From Isoetes taiwanensis (Eukaryota; Streptophyta; Lycopodiopsida; Isoetales; Isoetaceae): 64,000 nt of DNA. Both the position numbers and the translations under genes were made by a program. The stretch lies in NCBI GenBank assembly GCA_021234155.1, contig JAJEKV010000569.1, forward strand, positions 62,001 through 126,000, given 5' to 3'. The notes under the pieces are model-generated. The model ran no database searches and was not told the origin of the DNA. It saw only the letters and a program-made list of their open reading frames with translations. Shown one piece after another: positions 11,636-23,700 of the stretch (within the stretch, counting starts at the first letter, position 1; every line of letters begins with the position of its first letter).

Positions 11636-12292
11636 GCATATTTATATTCCAACACAAGTAAGACTAAGTTGGCATTGCCGTACTTAGTTTGTAATTAGAT
11701 TTAGGATCTTTTTTAAAACAATGGCCATACTAGAAACAAGATTTGATACTTTAGGTAAGCCAGTTGTGCCACAACTTTCTCGCAGAAATTGTTGGTCGGG
11801 CCGGTTAACCAATACCTCCAAAAAAGCATGATGCAACTGTATTGGGAAAGACCGCGGTTCAGATTATTCGACACAGAGCGATGCCATTTTCAATGTTTGA
11901 ATCATTTTCCTTTTCTTTTTCTATGTCCAATACCAAGTGCCATTGAGTTGAACAGGCTGTTATCCACAGTTTGCTTTTCAGTGTTATCCACTGCCTTCTC
12001 TTTAACAGGTAGTTTTCTAGCAACTGCCTTTGTGTTACGTTTTGAGCAGAGTAGTTAATTCCTCCATCTTGTTGTAGGTATCTTTTATCACCCTGATGTA
12101 TTCTTCTGTTTTGCTTTTCAGTTTAGTAGCCAAGACATTTAGCCATTCACTGAAACCCAGATATGCTACAACAGAGAGTCTGTAGTCAGTCAGATTCATC
12201 TCTAATTCCAGAATATCATGCCTCCATACAGATTTACATCCTGTTGTTTCATTTCTTTAAAACATGTGAATCTTCATCAGACTTTAACGAAA
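11636..12292. other. Intergenic
   Basis: No recognisable gene. An 89-codon plus-strand frame (11789-12058) has a hydrophobic C-terminal half but no family resemblance that I can name. It lacks splice or promoter support. Confidence 0.3.
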
Positions 12293-13775
12293 ATTGCTTT
12301 GCAATTCTGTTTTGTTGTTAAATCAGAGCTTTGCAACTGTAGTTTTCAGGATTTCATTCGCTATCTAACATCTACTTCTCTATTAGATCCACAAAATGAG
12401 AAAAGCTTTGGAGTAGCAAAGGAACTACCTTTTGCAAAGATGTAAGTTAATTGCTTACAATAAAGCGGAACCTTTTACAAGATTGTTTCATGCTAAGCGG
12501 ATGTGATTTGCGGGATGTCTACTTTTCAACCGGCAAAAGACTCGTGATGCCTCATTTAGACTTCCACACTTTGCATACATATCAACCAGTGTAATTCCAA
12601 CTGCCTCGTCCGATAGAAGTCCACTTACAATAATCTTGTCATGCATAAATCTTCCTTTCAATATTTCTCCTAAGTCCGAGCATGCTTTCAAGATACCTAA
12701 ATATGCAATTTCATTTGGTTCAATTCACGCTTCGCATTTTCGAATATTTGATGGCCATATATCCCTTTTTGTGTTCGGCAAACCCGTCGATTAGTGAACA
12801 CCATGAGACCACATCCTGATTCTGAAGTCTAGTGAAAACTTTTAATGCCTCATCAAAGCAGTCACATTTACTGTACATATCAACCAAGGCATTGCCAACT
12901 ACCATGTCATCTTGATATCCATCCCTGCTAATTTTTCCATGAAAGAGTTTCCCTTTATCTATTGCATCTATGCCTTTAGCACGTCAAAAATGGACTTTAT
13001 CAGGTTTTATCCCATCTTCTTGCATCTTCCTATAATATTCTAAAGCTTGAAGGCCTTTGTCTTCAAGGACATGTCCTCCAATCATTAAGTTCCATGAGAT
13101 TAGATCTGGTTTTACTCCTTCTTGGATCATTCGTTCGATTCCTTCTATGGCCAAATGGCACTCTCCATGATGTACATATCCCGCAAGCATTGCATTCCAT
13201 GATATAATGTTTCGACTTGGCATTTTACAAAAGACGCCTTCTACCTCCTCAAGGCTCCCACATTTGGCATACATATCAACAAGTGCACTTCCCACAACAT
13301 TATTTGACTGGTAGCCACGTCCAATGATCTGTCCATGAAGAAGCCTTCCCTCTTTTATTGATTTTACATTTGCAGATGCCTTCACTGCACTATAGTAACA
13401 CATAAGTTTTGCAATTCTGTTTTATTATTTAATAAGCGCTTCGCAATCAGTATTGTAGTTTTATTCAATATGCTCATATTGCTTCGTTATCTAACATCTA
13501 CTTCTCTGTTAGATCCACAAAATGAGAAAAGTCTTGGAGCAGCTAAGGAACTACCTTGCAACACAAGCAAGTGCATTGCTTATAATAAGCTGAATCTTTA
13601 CGGCATTGCTTAATGCTACGCAAGTCTGTTTTATTGTTTGATAAGAGCTTTGCAAGTCTGTTGTAATTTTATAGTCAAGATGCTCATGATTAATACATAT
13701 TTCTTCTTTACCTAAAATCCACTTCTCTATTAGATTCGCAAAATGAGAAAAGCCCTGGAATAGCGAAGGAACTAT
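12293..13775. repeat. Three diverged copies of a ~205 bp repeat, split by a PPR pseudogene
   Basis: Copies lie at about 12293-12490, 13407-13613 and 13614-13775. They share TTTGCAA(T/G)TCTGTTTT near the start, (C/G)ATCTAACATCTACTTCTCT in the middle and CACAAAATGAGAAAAG further on (CGCAAAATGAGAAAAG in copy 3). Copies 2 and 3 are adjacent. Copies 1 and 2 flank the PPR pseudogene almost exactly. No coding function is apparent. Confidence 0.8.
12488..13403 (-). pseudogene. Pentatricopeptide repeat (PPR) pseudogene, PLS type
   Basis: PPR proteins bind organellar RNA and act in editing, splicing and stability in chloroplasts and mitochondria. Reading leftward from 13403, the motifs run GRLLHGQIIGRGYQSNNVVG, SALVDMYAKCGSLEE, RNIISWNAMLAGYVHHGECH, GVKPDLISWNLMIGGHV and MQEDGIKPDK. 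After a TGA at 12984-12986 the same frame resumes with GNALVDMYSKCDCFDEALKV and DVVSWCSLIDGFAEH. A frameshift lies between about 12720 and 12691, beyond which KACSDLGEILKGRFMHDKI and LVDMYAKCGSLNEASRVF appear. Organelle-targeting and C-terminal E/DYW regions are missing. Both ends stop at repeat units, so this is a fragment. The family call is secure. Function is lost. Confidence 0.9.
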
Positions 13776-13932
13776 TAATTTCTTTTCTTTTTTTTAAATG
13801 CTTGTCTTAGTAGGGTTTTAGAAAATGGCGTCTTAGTAGTAGTAGAGATAGAGCATTGTCTGTAGGAAGCACCTTAAAACCTTGCTGTATTCACCTCTGC
13901 AGAGGTCAGAAACTAGGCATGGGTTTATCAGA

Positions 13933-14035
13933 AAACTACCATGTAGGCTGGAGCAGATTGCATAGAAAAATTCCGTGCAGGCTGGAGCAGATTGCATAGA
14001 AAAATACCATGCACGCTGGAGCAGATTGTAGGCTA
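13933..14035. repeat. Three tandem ~34 bp units
   Basis: The words GCTGGAGCAGATTG recur three times at about 34 bp spacing, with TGCATAGAAAAAT between them. Coding potential is not evident. Confidence 0.8.
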
Positions 14036-14177
14036 ATAAAACTGGCTTCATCATACCATCTTGTTGCATTTGCAGTTAGGCCAAAAGTTAGAAAACTAAA
14101 CACAGCCAAAAGAGATCATGTGCATCAATTTATTGAATATGTCATGCTATTATGATACCCATGATATTATATTCCTT

Positions 14178-14400
14178 TCATTCATTTGCCCAAAATCTGC
14201 AGTGGCCTCTTTGATGGCCCCATTTTGAGTATGTGCAAAGATCATGGTATTCCACAAGATTTACATTCTTGTTCGGCATTTGAAAAAGTTTCAAGGCTTC
14301 TTTGAACTGACCTTTTGCTGCATAGCCAGAGAGTAATGCATTCCAGGAGGAAACATTGCGAGCAGGCATTTTCTAAATAAGTTAGGCGTGGGGCCACTAG
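14178..14400 (-). pseudogene. PPR fragment with frameshift
   Basis: Reading leftward from about 14370, MPARNVSSWNALLSGYAAKG, QFKEALKLFQ and MPNKNV are visible, which are P/L/S-type PPR motifs. Near 14250 the frame slips, and WNTMIFAHTQNGAIKEATA continues in another frame. The fragment is about 220 bp, far shorter than a PPR gene. It could be part of the same ancestral gene as 12488-13403, separated by about 800 bp of repeats. It directly abuts the helicase fragment to its right, on the same strand. Confidence 0.8.
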
Positions 14401-14429
14401 TTTCTTGTGGGTTTGCGAACTAATGATGT

Positions 14430-15310
14430 ACTGTCACTGCTTGTCTTGATATTCCGCAGACTGCTATGCCATTAGTTGCAGTAACAATGGGTCATTTTCC
14501 TATTTGAACGTGGTGCCGTAGCAGGTGTTTGATCAAAAATGTTTTTCCTGCGCCTGGTGCTCCTGATAGAACATGGATGCATATAGGAATGCTGCATAAT
14601 ACTGAGAATATTGTTTGTTGTTCGGATGTTAATGTGATGTTATGTATCTCTGTGAAGCTGTCTTTCAAGTAAGTTTGAGCTAAGTTGTCTTGTTCTTCTA
14701 TGTTTAGTGACGTTGTTGTGTGGTCTAGCAATGGGTTTAGCCTTTGCAAAATGCCATTCAAAATCTGTGTTTGCTCCTCGCTTCCTAGTAGGTGGTATTC
14801 GGTGTACTTTTGGATGTATTGCATGATGTCGTCATCGTTGTTTATAAGGCCACGGATTTGGCATTCTATGAAATAGCAGGATTTGGAATTTTGGGTTGAT
14901 ATCAAATGATTTTCTTGGGTAAATGGCACTTTTGCTAATAGAATGTTATAGAAAAACCCCTCAAAGTGATGCAATGGATGGCAGTCTGTATAGCGAACTA
15001 TATTCTTTGATGGTATAATTTTATTGCCATAGCTGTCGATACCAATGGCATCTAGTTTGTAGCCTTTCGGCGCAAGTTGGTATTTTTTCCAATATTCTTT
15101 GAATGTTATTTGCTTTAAGCTTTAAGGTCTAGCACAATAGAGGTCAACATGGTGCAAAGTTGTTGTTGATGCCTTTGACACAATTCTTTGTCGTGAGGAT
15201 GGAGGTGATATATCTATGTATTGTACTTTTTTTTATCTCTGAATGGATCGGATCTGTAGGCATGTCAGGGTTGCTTCTGGAGTCAAGATTGGCTTTGTCA
15301 GTAGCATAGT
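14430..15310 (-). pseudogene. Helitron/PIF1-like helicase fragment
   Basis: Reading leftward from about 15310, the frame shows YIDISPPSSRQRIVSK and HHVDLYCARP, then a TAA near 15115. It continues as LKQITFKEYWKKYQLAPKGY and LHHFEGFFYNILLAKVPF. Next comes IECQIRGLINNDDDIMQYIQ, then LTSEQQTIFSVLCS and a Walker A motif GAPGAGKT near 14550. After a TAG, motif Ia appears as ATNGIA near 14470. This order matches the region before and at the start of the SF1 helicase of plant Helitrons, which unwinds DNA in rolling-circle transposition. The Rep nuclease and the later helicase motifs are missing. Two in-frame stops make it non-functional. Confidence 0.8.
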
Positions 15311-17069
15311 AGAGATAATTTTGCACTTTGTGTCATCTAGATTAGCCAACCTGCAAAGCTAGACACACAGCCCAGCACCAAAACTTCCCTTAAAGTTTGG
15401 TTCATAATATCTGGATTGATATGGAAGCGTCTTCCTGGACACAATTATATCCCTAGCTCGGCAATCTCAGAAAAATTAAGCATCCTGTTTCAAAACTGTA
15501 AAATCGAAATCAAGAATTTACTCTGACTCCTTCCAAAACAACATCTCTAGATCTTTCCACTAGAAAGAAAGAGCAAGAGAAAGGAAAAAGGAACGAAAGG
15601 AAGATCCACCATAGATTAGATTGCCCGAAAAATCATACATGAGAATGATGGCCTCCGCTCTCTTTATATTTCGCTAAAAAATCTGACCTTACCTTATAGG
15701 TTGGACAATATGCCATGCAATGGATCTTGCTCTAAACAAGAAAATTATAAATTCGGGGAAACTATACATGTTCTTGCTCAAAGCGGCTTTAGCAAATGAC
15801 AAGTTGCGTTAGTGGCATCAGTAAAATATTAGGATCGCCGGATAAAGGCGTTTGGAAGCAAGCAATGATGGAACATTCTTTAGAAGATAAGAAAGATCCA
15901 CCTGAATTAGAATGGCAAAACCCCGCTAGCATCCAGTTCGGGTCTACGATATCAAAGAAGTGCACATGCGGTCAAAGGAATCGGGAAGAGGAGGGATGGC
16001 ATCCTCTCCTTGTTCCCCTCATTGCATCTTCTGGCAACATATCTAGTTGATCTTGCTATAAAAATTAAGCTTCGTACATCTCATGTTTGAGAAAGTGTCT
16101 GATGACCCATTTTGTGTTACATCTTCCAATATTGAAAATCCCCTTGTGTTTGTTGTCTCCATTGCAATGCATAGTCTTGTGACAGCATATTTGAATGTTT
16201 CAAACAACAATCAGGAACATTTTTTGTATTACATTGACCTACATGATGCTTATTCAGGTGAGTGAATTTGGTCTTTCATATAGTGTTATGAAATTTTTCA
16301 CATTTTTTTGAAGAAGATTATGCACCAATAGGTATCCCAATAAAAGATCGTAAGAATTTCATGGTTGGCATCCATTGGAAGATCAATCATGTCACCCTAT
16401 GCCATGAGTGGGTTTTTTAGCAATGATCTATTGGAACGAGTTCGAAATGCAATGCTATTATATTTCTTCACTACTTCAATGGAGACATTGATGAGTGACA
16501 ACATTTGTGTGTAAAAGATGGAAGCATCAAAAGTTGACGGATGTATGTCGGACTAAACAATGAGTTGCGATTGAATAGCCTTGAATTTTTAATGCAACTT
16601 GAGCATACTTTGCAGCCGAGCCTATTTCTTGTCAAGTAATGGTAAAGGAAAGGATTGCATATGCCATTGTGAGTTAGAGATTCCCATGGATCTGGTTCAA
16701 ATACCCATGCATTGTAATATGAAGTGTTGCTGCATATGCCACAAATGTGGAGGGAATGCACCGTTTTTGTCATTCCAACTTTCATGTATTTGGTTACTTC
16801 TAACCATGAGTCTGCGCTTGGTTGTAGATGTATTTTTCTAAGTTTTCATCTGTTCTCTTTTGCATTAAGACACTTGTGTTTCATGGCTATTTTTTTGGAA
16901 CTAGTGGCCATTGTCTGCAATGAACTATGGAGTCTATCATTTTTTTTTTATTTTTTTTTTTTAAACTATGTACATATGATGACATTATTACGTTCAGGAG
17001 ATATATTGTTTTCTTCTTTTCACAACATACCTTGAACGCTTCAAGTCTAATAAAGACAATATGTATATA
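15311..17069. other. Intergenic with unassigned open frames
   Basis: No recognised gene. A plus-strand frame at 15796-16050 (84 codons, with SISKILGS-like and EHSLEDKKDPPELEWQNPAS text) looks more protein-like than its surroundings. I cannot place it, and it could be an element remnant. The rest is AT-rich with T-tracts near 16940-16965. Confidence 0.3.
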
Positions 17070-17400
17070 ATCTAAAAAAGGACATTTAGGTATGCAATTA
17101 CAAAAAGGTTTAATGATTATCACCATTAAGAATAGAATAGAATAGAATAGAATAGAATAGTCAAATTAAATCTCAAATGTCAAATTAAGATGAAATGTCA
17201 AATTGTGTAAATCTCATTGTTTAAAGAATAGCAATTATGGTCAAGTTTGATAAATAAAATAGGTATATATTCTGAAAAAAAGGCATTTAGGTATGCAATT
17301 ACAAAAAGGTTTAATGGTTATCACCGGATTATTTGAGTTATCTTAAGATGAAATGTCAAATCGTGTAAATTTCATTATTTAAAGAATAGCAATTATGGCC
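17070..17400. repeat. Imperfect duplication around an (AATAG)n tract
   Basis: GGTATGCAATTACAAAAAGG occurs near 17088 and near 17289, followed by TTTAATG(A/G)TTATCACC. A second shared block, AAGATGAAATGTCAAAT followed by a GTGTAAAT word, occurs near 17188 and 17345. Copy 1 contains the microsatellite GAATA repeated at 17127-17160, which copy 2 lacks. Confidence 0.8.
17127..17160. repeat. (AATAG)n microsatellite
   Basis: About six pure tandem copies of a five-base unit. It is one of several five-base microsatellites in the window. Confidence 0.95.
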
Positions 17401-18749
17401 CAAGCGTAATCTAAGTGGTAAACATTTTAAAATTGAGTGACTGGATTTCATTCCTATTGGATTTCCTTTTCTTGTATGAATGCTAAAAATGAGCGAATGC
17501 CACGGATATGCTATTGGATTCTTTTTCTTAAGTGTCGCTGAACTATAGCTTGGAGTGTATTCAATTATGGGAGGGTCATGTTTGGACGTTCATCCAAGTT
17601 CACATTGAATGACGTCATTGAAGCATGTAAAATCAGCGATTGATTGCTCCAACTGAGCAATGTGTTGGAGCACATTGTCCGTATCATTGTTTTTAGGCGC
17701 CTGCATAAAAAAAAGCATGATGTAAATTGATACTTTTTTGTTGCATGCAACAGAAAATATGTCTTACCCTAGGACTGACGATGCCAAGATCTTCAGTATT
17801 TAAGTTGTCTTCATTATTGTCTTCCATCTTTGGTCTAAGATACAACTGGACGCTCTATAAATCCAAGGTTTGGAGGTTGTACGTAAAGGTTAAATATGTA
17901 ATCAAGCTTGTGCAAAAAAGGACTTGATGGGCTTGAGTAAAAAGAAAAGAAGGCGGGCTCGACAAGAGGGAAAACCTCGAGCTTCAATTGATACTTTGTT
18001 GTTCTATTACCATTTGTGGCTTGTTTTATGTAGTCACTACTTTCTACATAGAAAAGGTAAAAACGAAAGACCAAAAGTGCAAAAAGTACAAAGATTTGAA
18101 CAAAAAGGAAAGATGGGCCAAGCAGGAGGAAGAATCTCGAGCTTCAATTTATATTTTATTCTAGAATGGGGCTCGCATGAAAATGACAAAAACCATAGAT
18201 AGGCTTCTCATTCATCTCAGCAGATTTTCTATAATGGTGGATAGTGGGTAGCCGCACACATGCGAACTATCCACGAAGAAAAATAAAGGAATGTCCAATG
18301 ATACAACTTGGACCCCAAAAAATACAATGCTAATAGATGTTTGATTTGTGTACCTGCCGAAAGCTTATCATCGAGATTAAAAAACCCCGCCCTTTCGGGT
18401 TTTCGAGGAAAAACCCTAGTGATAAACCTTCAGCAAGAGGCTTGGACAAACGTAAGGCTGAAAATTTCCTCCCAAAAAACCCATGAATGGAGAAGCCGAA
18501 GTTGCTGCCGCTTGCCAACCTGTATCTGCACATTACCAACACTAGAACAAATGTGAGAAAACAAACCTCCCAAAGTGGAGGGGCTGATTACGCGTGCCAC
18601 ACGACAATAAAAGAAAAATCTCTTTAAATAGAGGGGCTGGACACACGTGCCAGGCGACAAATATATTGAACATTTAAGGGAGGGAGGGTGGGAGAAGAGG
18701 CAAGGCCGAGAAAGGACATGCCACAACATAAAAGAAATGCCAAATTGGT
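17401..18749. other. Intergenic with small duplications
   Basis: No recognised gene. CTCGAGCTTCAATT occurs near 17977 and near 18138 within similar contexts. A pair of about 60 bp units starting GAGGGGCTG lies near 18579 and 18640, each with a CGTGCCA word. A 92-codon plus-strand frame (17924-18202) is Lys/Arg-rich and spans the first duplication. I do not call it a gene. Confidence 0.4.
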
Positions 18750-20303
18750 CATTCTAAACATTCTTGAGCATAAAAGGAGGAAAAGATTATCAAAACAAAG
18801 AGGATTCCAGATGTTCTATTAAAAAGATGTCATAAATCGTGGACTTTGTTGGGAAAGACAAGGTTTCTTAATCTTCTCCTCTTAATGTTCTTGCATGCAA
18901 AATCTAGTATTCATAAGAATGTTGTAATTTATACTTCATTTCAAAATGTGAAGCAATTCCATGTGAAAAACAACTTACATAGTAAGCAAAAACATATTGT
19001 GGGAATTATATGTTTGTTCTCTTCAACAATAACCAACTCCATTTTATTTGCTCATTTCTTTAAAAAAAAAGAAAAAGAAAAGAAAAAGCAAAAATGGACA
19101 AGACAAAAAAGCTAATTTTTTACCGCTAGAACCCTTACTTTGAGTGTTATGCTAGAAAAAGTGGGTGAGAGAACAAGAGGGTACAACGATGGTACAAATA
19201 AATCCATATTTACGAAGAACATTTTCTTAAATACAATATAAGAAAGGGAAAGAGTCTTACTTTGAACTTATTTTTATCCATATCAACCCAAATTTTCCCC
19301 GCATGTTCCTAAGACTCTTCCCTGATATCATTTCAAAAATCAGCCAAAAATCTTCATCAACACTCGAAATATCATCATTTGAGTGTTCATACCCCTTTTT
19401 TGTTTAATGGAAGTGCACTGGTTAAAGATTCTGTCACTTTGAACCCAGTTTTCTCAGTCATTCTATATCCAAATTAAGCCAAAAAAGTTTCCACTTCTCA
19501 CCACAACTTTTCTCTTGGTCATCCTTCAAAATTCATTTGAAAAAGATCAGTGCAGCTCGAGATATTAGATCTAAGTGCAACTGTCTCATTTTTCTTTAGC
19601 GATCCTAAAGTGCTTGATAAATTTTGCATAAAGAGTGGTTGATAAATTTTGCGTTAAGCAATCCAAAGATCCTAAACCATGAAGGTTTGCCATGAATACC
19701 TTCAACAAAGAGGTCAAGTTGTAGCTCATTCTAGATGGATGGATGGATGGATAGATAGATTCTAGACATTGTTGAGCAACTAAAGCAAAGAGGACATTCT
19801 AAACATTCTTGAGCATAAAAGGAGGAAAAGATTATCAAAACAAAGAGGATTCCAGATGTTCTATTAAAAAGATGTCATAAATTCGTGGACTTTGTTGGGA
19901 AAGACAAGGTTTCTTAATCTTCTCCTCTTAATGTTCTTGCATGCAAAATCTAGTATTCATAAGAATGTTGTAATTTATACTTCATTTCAAAATGTGAAGC
20001 AATTCCATGTGAAAAACAACTTACATAGTAAGCAAAAACATATTGTGGGAATTATATGTTTGTTCTCTTCAACAATAACCAACTCCAAATTAATAAGCAA
20101 ATTAATTTACTAGAATTAGAGACCATTTTGTTTGCTCATTTCTTTAAAAAAAAAGAAAAAGAAAAAAAAAAAGCAAAATGGACAAGACAAAAAAGCTAAT
20201 TTTTTATAGCTAGAACCCTTACTTTGAGTGTTATGCTAGAAAAAGTGGGTGAGAGAACAAGAGGGTACAACGATGGTACAAATAAATCCATATTTACGAA
20301 GAA
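18750..20303. repeat. Large direct duplication, 470 and 509 bp copies
   Basis: Copy 1 is 18750-19219 and copy 2 is 19795-20303. Both start CATTCTAAACATTCTTGAGC and end near TTTACGAAGAA. They are nearly identical except for a ~38 bp insertion in copy 2 around 20090-20128 and purine-tract length changes. A 575 bp spacer with a (GGAT)n tract (19734-19760) separates them. The copies lack the TG...CA ends and primer site of LTRs, so a tandem segmental duplication is the simplest reading. Confidence 0.92.
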
Positions 20304-20470
20304 TCCCAGAACACAATTACGAGTCCTTTATTTATGTCTTCTTGTTGATCAAGTATATCAATTTAAACTTCTTTTTGTCCAACAACATCAGTCTTCAGCA
20401 ATGCTCCCTTTGCCCAAATTTCAGGTTAGGTGAAGCCCAAGGTCCTTGCATATCATAAATGAGCCGAGCT

Positions 20471-20758
20471 TTATGATATGACATTTCTACAACTTTTCAC
20501 TGTCCAAGAATGTGTGCATATTGATTGAGCACTAGAGTTATAACCGGGCTTTAGATTATCAACATAAGCAGGGACGAGGGTGGTGATGAGATTTTGGAGG
20601 AATGCCTGGCTGCATTCAGAGGCCTCCAGTGCTCGAACGTCCTTTTTTGTCATTTTAACCTTCACTTTTATCACAACGCCATCTTCCTCTACACCCGAAA
20701 TGCGCCCACTACAAAGTCCTTTCTTCTTCTTCCAACTCTTCTGTATAGCGTTTCCCAT
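20471..20758 (-). CDS. Small plant protein, MGN start with VIKVKV-KKD motif
   Basis: A 95-codon single-exon frame begins MGNAIQKSWKKKK and ends at TAA. Gly at position 2 could be N-myristoylated, but position 6 is Gln rather than the favoured Ser/Thr, so that is uncertain. Residues 28-44 read GVVIKVKVKMTKKDVRA. This resembles the conserved strand-helix motif of small plant-specific proteins of the type V(I/V)KVKVVLTKKEL. Their biochemical role is not settled. Directly upstream of the ATG on this strand is TTTAGGGTT, a telo-box-like element common near plant start codons. No stop or frameshift interrupts it, which is unusual in this window. The call rests on motif, start context and an intact frame. 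A chance frame is possible. Confidence 0.45.
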   Translation of the reverse strand: MGNAIQKSWKKKKGLCSGRISGVEEDGVVIKVKVKMTKKDVRALEASECSQAFLQNLITTLVPAYVDNLKPGYNSSAQSICTHSWTVKSCRNVIS

Positions 20759-23700
20759 AACCCTAAAGCCTTCCTTGCCCGCCTAAAGCCTACCTTCCCG
20801 TTATAAACACGTTTCACAATGTCCAAAGGGAACCCGTTATATACACATTAGAAAATGAGCGAAAGGAACGCGTTATAAACAGCCAAAAGGAAACAACGCA
20901 TGTAAGGCCTTTTCCCGGCAACGGTATCTAACGTTTCCGGCAACCAAAACTTAAAATTCGCCAAAAGGGTCACATTTCTTTGCCCTAAGTTGCTCGCTGG
21001 TCCAGATTGCCGGAACGCACGAGCAAAGGCAGATATTTGCCGGATCATGAGCCAGGTATGCTTTCGTCGCCAGATTTTCTTTTGCCAGATTTTCCGCGCA
21101 TCAGTCTTCCAAGTATAAATTGAGGCTGCCTTTTTAAGCCGTTGCCAAATTTGAGTCCTTGGTTTAGGATATATGAGACGGGAAGAAATGGCTCTGTCAT
21201 GGCATTGCATCTTGAACTGGGATGTTTTCTGCCACGTAGAGTACTTCTGCTAGGGTTGTTGGATCCTTTGGGAATTGGCCAGAGGAAGCACAAAGAACTG
21301 CTTCCTCTACGGTATGATCATACTGTGCTCATACTAACCTAAGCCAAATCATACAAACCCTAAGCCAAATCATACAGTAAGACCATACAAGGATACTCGC
21401 ATGATCTCCTACTGTATGATCTGCTTTATGTAGTAGGTCATAGTAGGAAACCCAAGTTGTGGAGTTTTTAAAATGTCGTCCTGAAATTGATTTTTCTTCT
21501 GGTGCAGGTAGCATCCCAGAATTTTTAGTCTGAAGAAAGAACTTTAACAGGTTTTGGGTTTTGCTCATAGCATTATTGTTTTCCGTGTTAAAGAATATTT
21601 GAAACTGCCATAGATATCAATTGCATGTTTTTTAAGCTATTGAATACCATAAAACTATGTTTGAGCTGTAAACAATCTAGAAGTAGCAATGCAAAGATCC
21701 AGTAAGGCTAGAAAGGTAAATCAGTGTAAAAAATCTAGGATTGTTACTGCAACAAATGAGGATTTAGCTCATGATGCGCATCACGTTACTAAGCCATATG
21801 GGTTGCAAAGGCAGATTGATTATCATTGTATGTCTAGGTTTCTTGTGGGAGCTGGAAAGCAGTTAGCAAAGTTATAGGATGTCATGTTTTGGTTTGACGA
21901 AGATAATTTTGGTAAGCACTTGCATCCTTATACTTGTTCCATCCTTATACTCGTTCCATCATGACCCTTGATTTAAGGAATATACCAGAGGATATACCAT
22001 ATCCTCTACCGAAAAGAAGATGGGGTCAAACCCCATTTTCCACGTCAGCCTATGATTTCAGGGCCATGATCCCAAGTCAATAATGCAGTCAATCATATAG
22101 TCAATAATACAAGATGTGCCTGGAGTGTTTTCATAACAGAAGCCCGTCCTCCATAGCATACATTGGATTACAATAGAAAACATAATTGGATTACAGGAAC
22201 TAGAGCTTGACACAACTCTGCCATTAGAGAGCCTGATACAACTCCCCCATAACATACCCTAATACTCCTCTGTCTTGCATAAAGATCAAGCGGGGCAGCT
22301 ATGCCAAGAACATACATTGAATTACAAAAAGAACATAATTGAATGACAAGAACAACAATGCGGAACGAAGAGTCTGAAACAACTCTGGACTATATTACAA
22401 GCTGCTATTGAAGTTAACAGGAGCACGTCTCCCATCCAACAGAGAAGGTGTGCAAACAACATACACTTCAATTACAAATCAAATTAAAACAGAAGAATCC
22501 AACAAAACACCACAACACGTTCATTTGCCCAGTCTGCAAACAAGCATAGGAATGTGCTTGCAAGAAGCTTGTTGGAACTACCTGCATGGAAGTCAAGAAT
22601 AGGAAGGAATGTGCTTGCAAGAAGCTTGCTGGAACTACCTGCATAGAAGTCAAGAAGGAAAAATGAAATTCAAACAGAAGATCCATGAATTATGCCCACT
22701 GCAATAGCATCTTCTCATATGAACCCACAAATTCACCTGCGAGAATTGGCCAACATAAAAAAAAGGCAAAATGCTTGTGAGCAAATTCCGTGGATGCAAC
22801 ACGGAATTTGAATGGGAATGCCCGCCTTCATCTTTGCTCTGGTTATACTTGTGTTTTTTGTTGGCAAGGTTTCTTATTCCGGGTTGCTTTGTTTAGAAGG
22901 TAGGTTCCTGGCAAATTTGTGCGGCAGGACGGGGGGGAAGGCCATGGCGGCGTAGGAAGCTAGAGAGCGAAGTGAGGAGCCGGTTGTTGCAGTGGCATTC
23001 ACTCTTTTTCCCTCTTGTGTGGTTTGTGTGCAGAGATTTAGAGCAAAGTTGGAGAGAAGGAGGCCTTCGCAGCAATCCAACATAACCTATCAAAGAATAG
23101 CTATGGGTACTTCAGATTTTCTTGTGAGCGAATAACAGTTTGAAGTTTTAAGATGGAGTGTTGGATTGAAGGTATCTGAAGAAGGATTTCCGGAGGCTTT
23201 TCTGTATGTGTTTGTTATTTTAAGTGGTTGGTTTTTCGTGGATTCTAATCTTCGTGTCCTTAAGCAGGGACGGATTCAGCTGCTATTGTTCATATATGGC
23301 ATTATGGTACCGATTCTTTTCGGTGGGGTTCAAATTCCCATTTTTACATGTGAATATGTATAGCGGTTTTGGATTTGTATTACTTTCCACTGCTGTCTGC
23401 ACGAGCATGTGCTTCTCGCTTTAACTGTAGAGCAAAGCAAGCAAGCACGAGTGTATGCTTCTGAAGTACAAGCCACAACAGAATGTTGCTTTCATATTTG
23501 GCAGGGGTTTAGAGTTTGTGATGCAAAGCCTGTTTATGTTTGTTGTGGTAGATCCGTCTACTTCTCAGCTAGTATTATTCATGTTTTCATTCTCATGTGT
23601 ATTGTATAGTGTATATTGAATTGTACCCCATCTTGATTTCATTGAACGAGTGTGGTTGTTGGAGAGGGAATATCAGATGGCATATTCCCCTCATCAATGG

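Noticed and set aside
17399-17460. tRNA-like SINE head (AAGTGG with a GGATTTCATTCC word)
   Set aside because: Box A and box B are both too degenerate to support.
18750-20303. Direct copies as LTRs of a small retroelement
   Set aside because: No TG...CA ends, primer site or purine tract at the expected places, and only 575 bp between copies with no coding.
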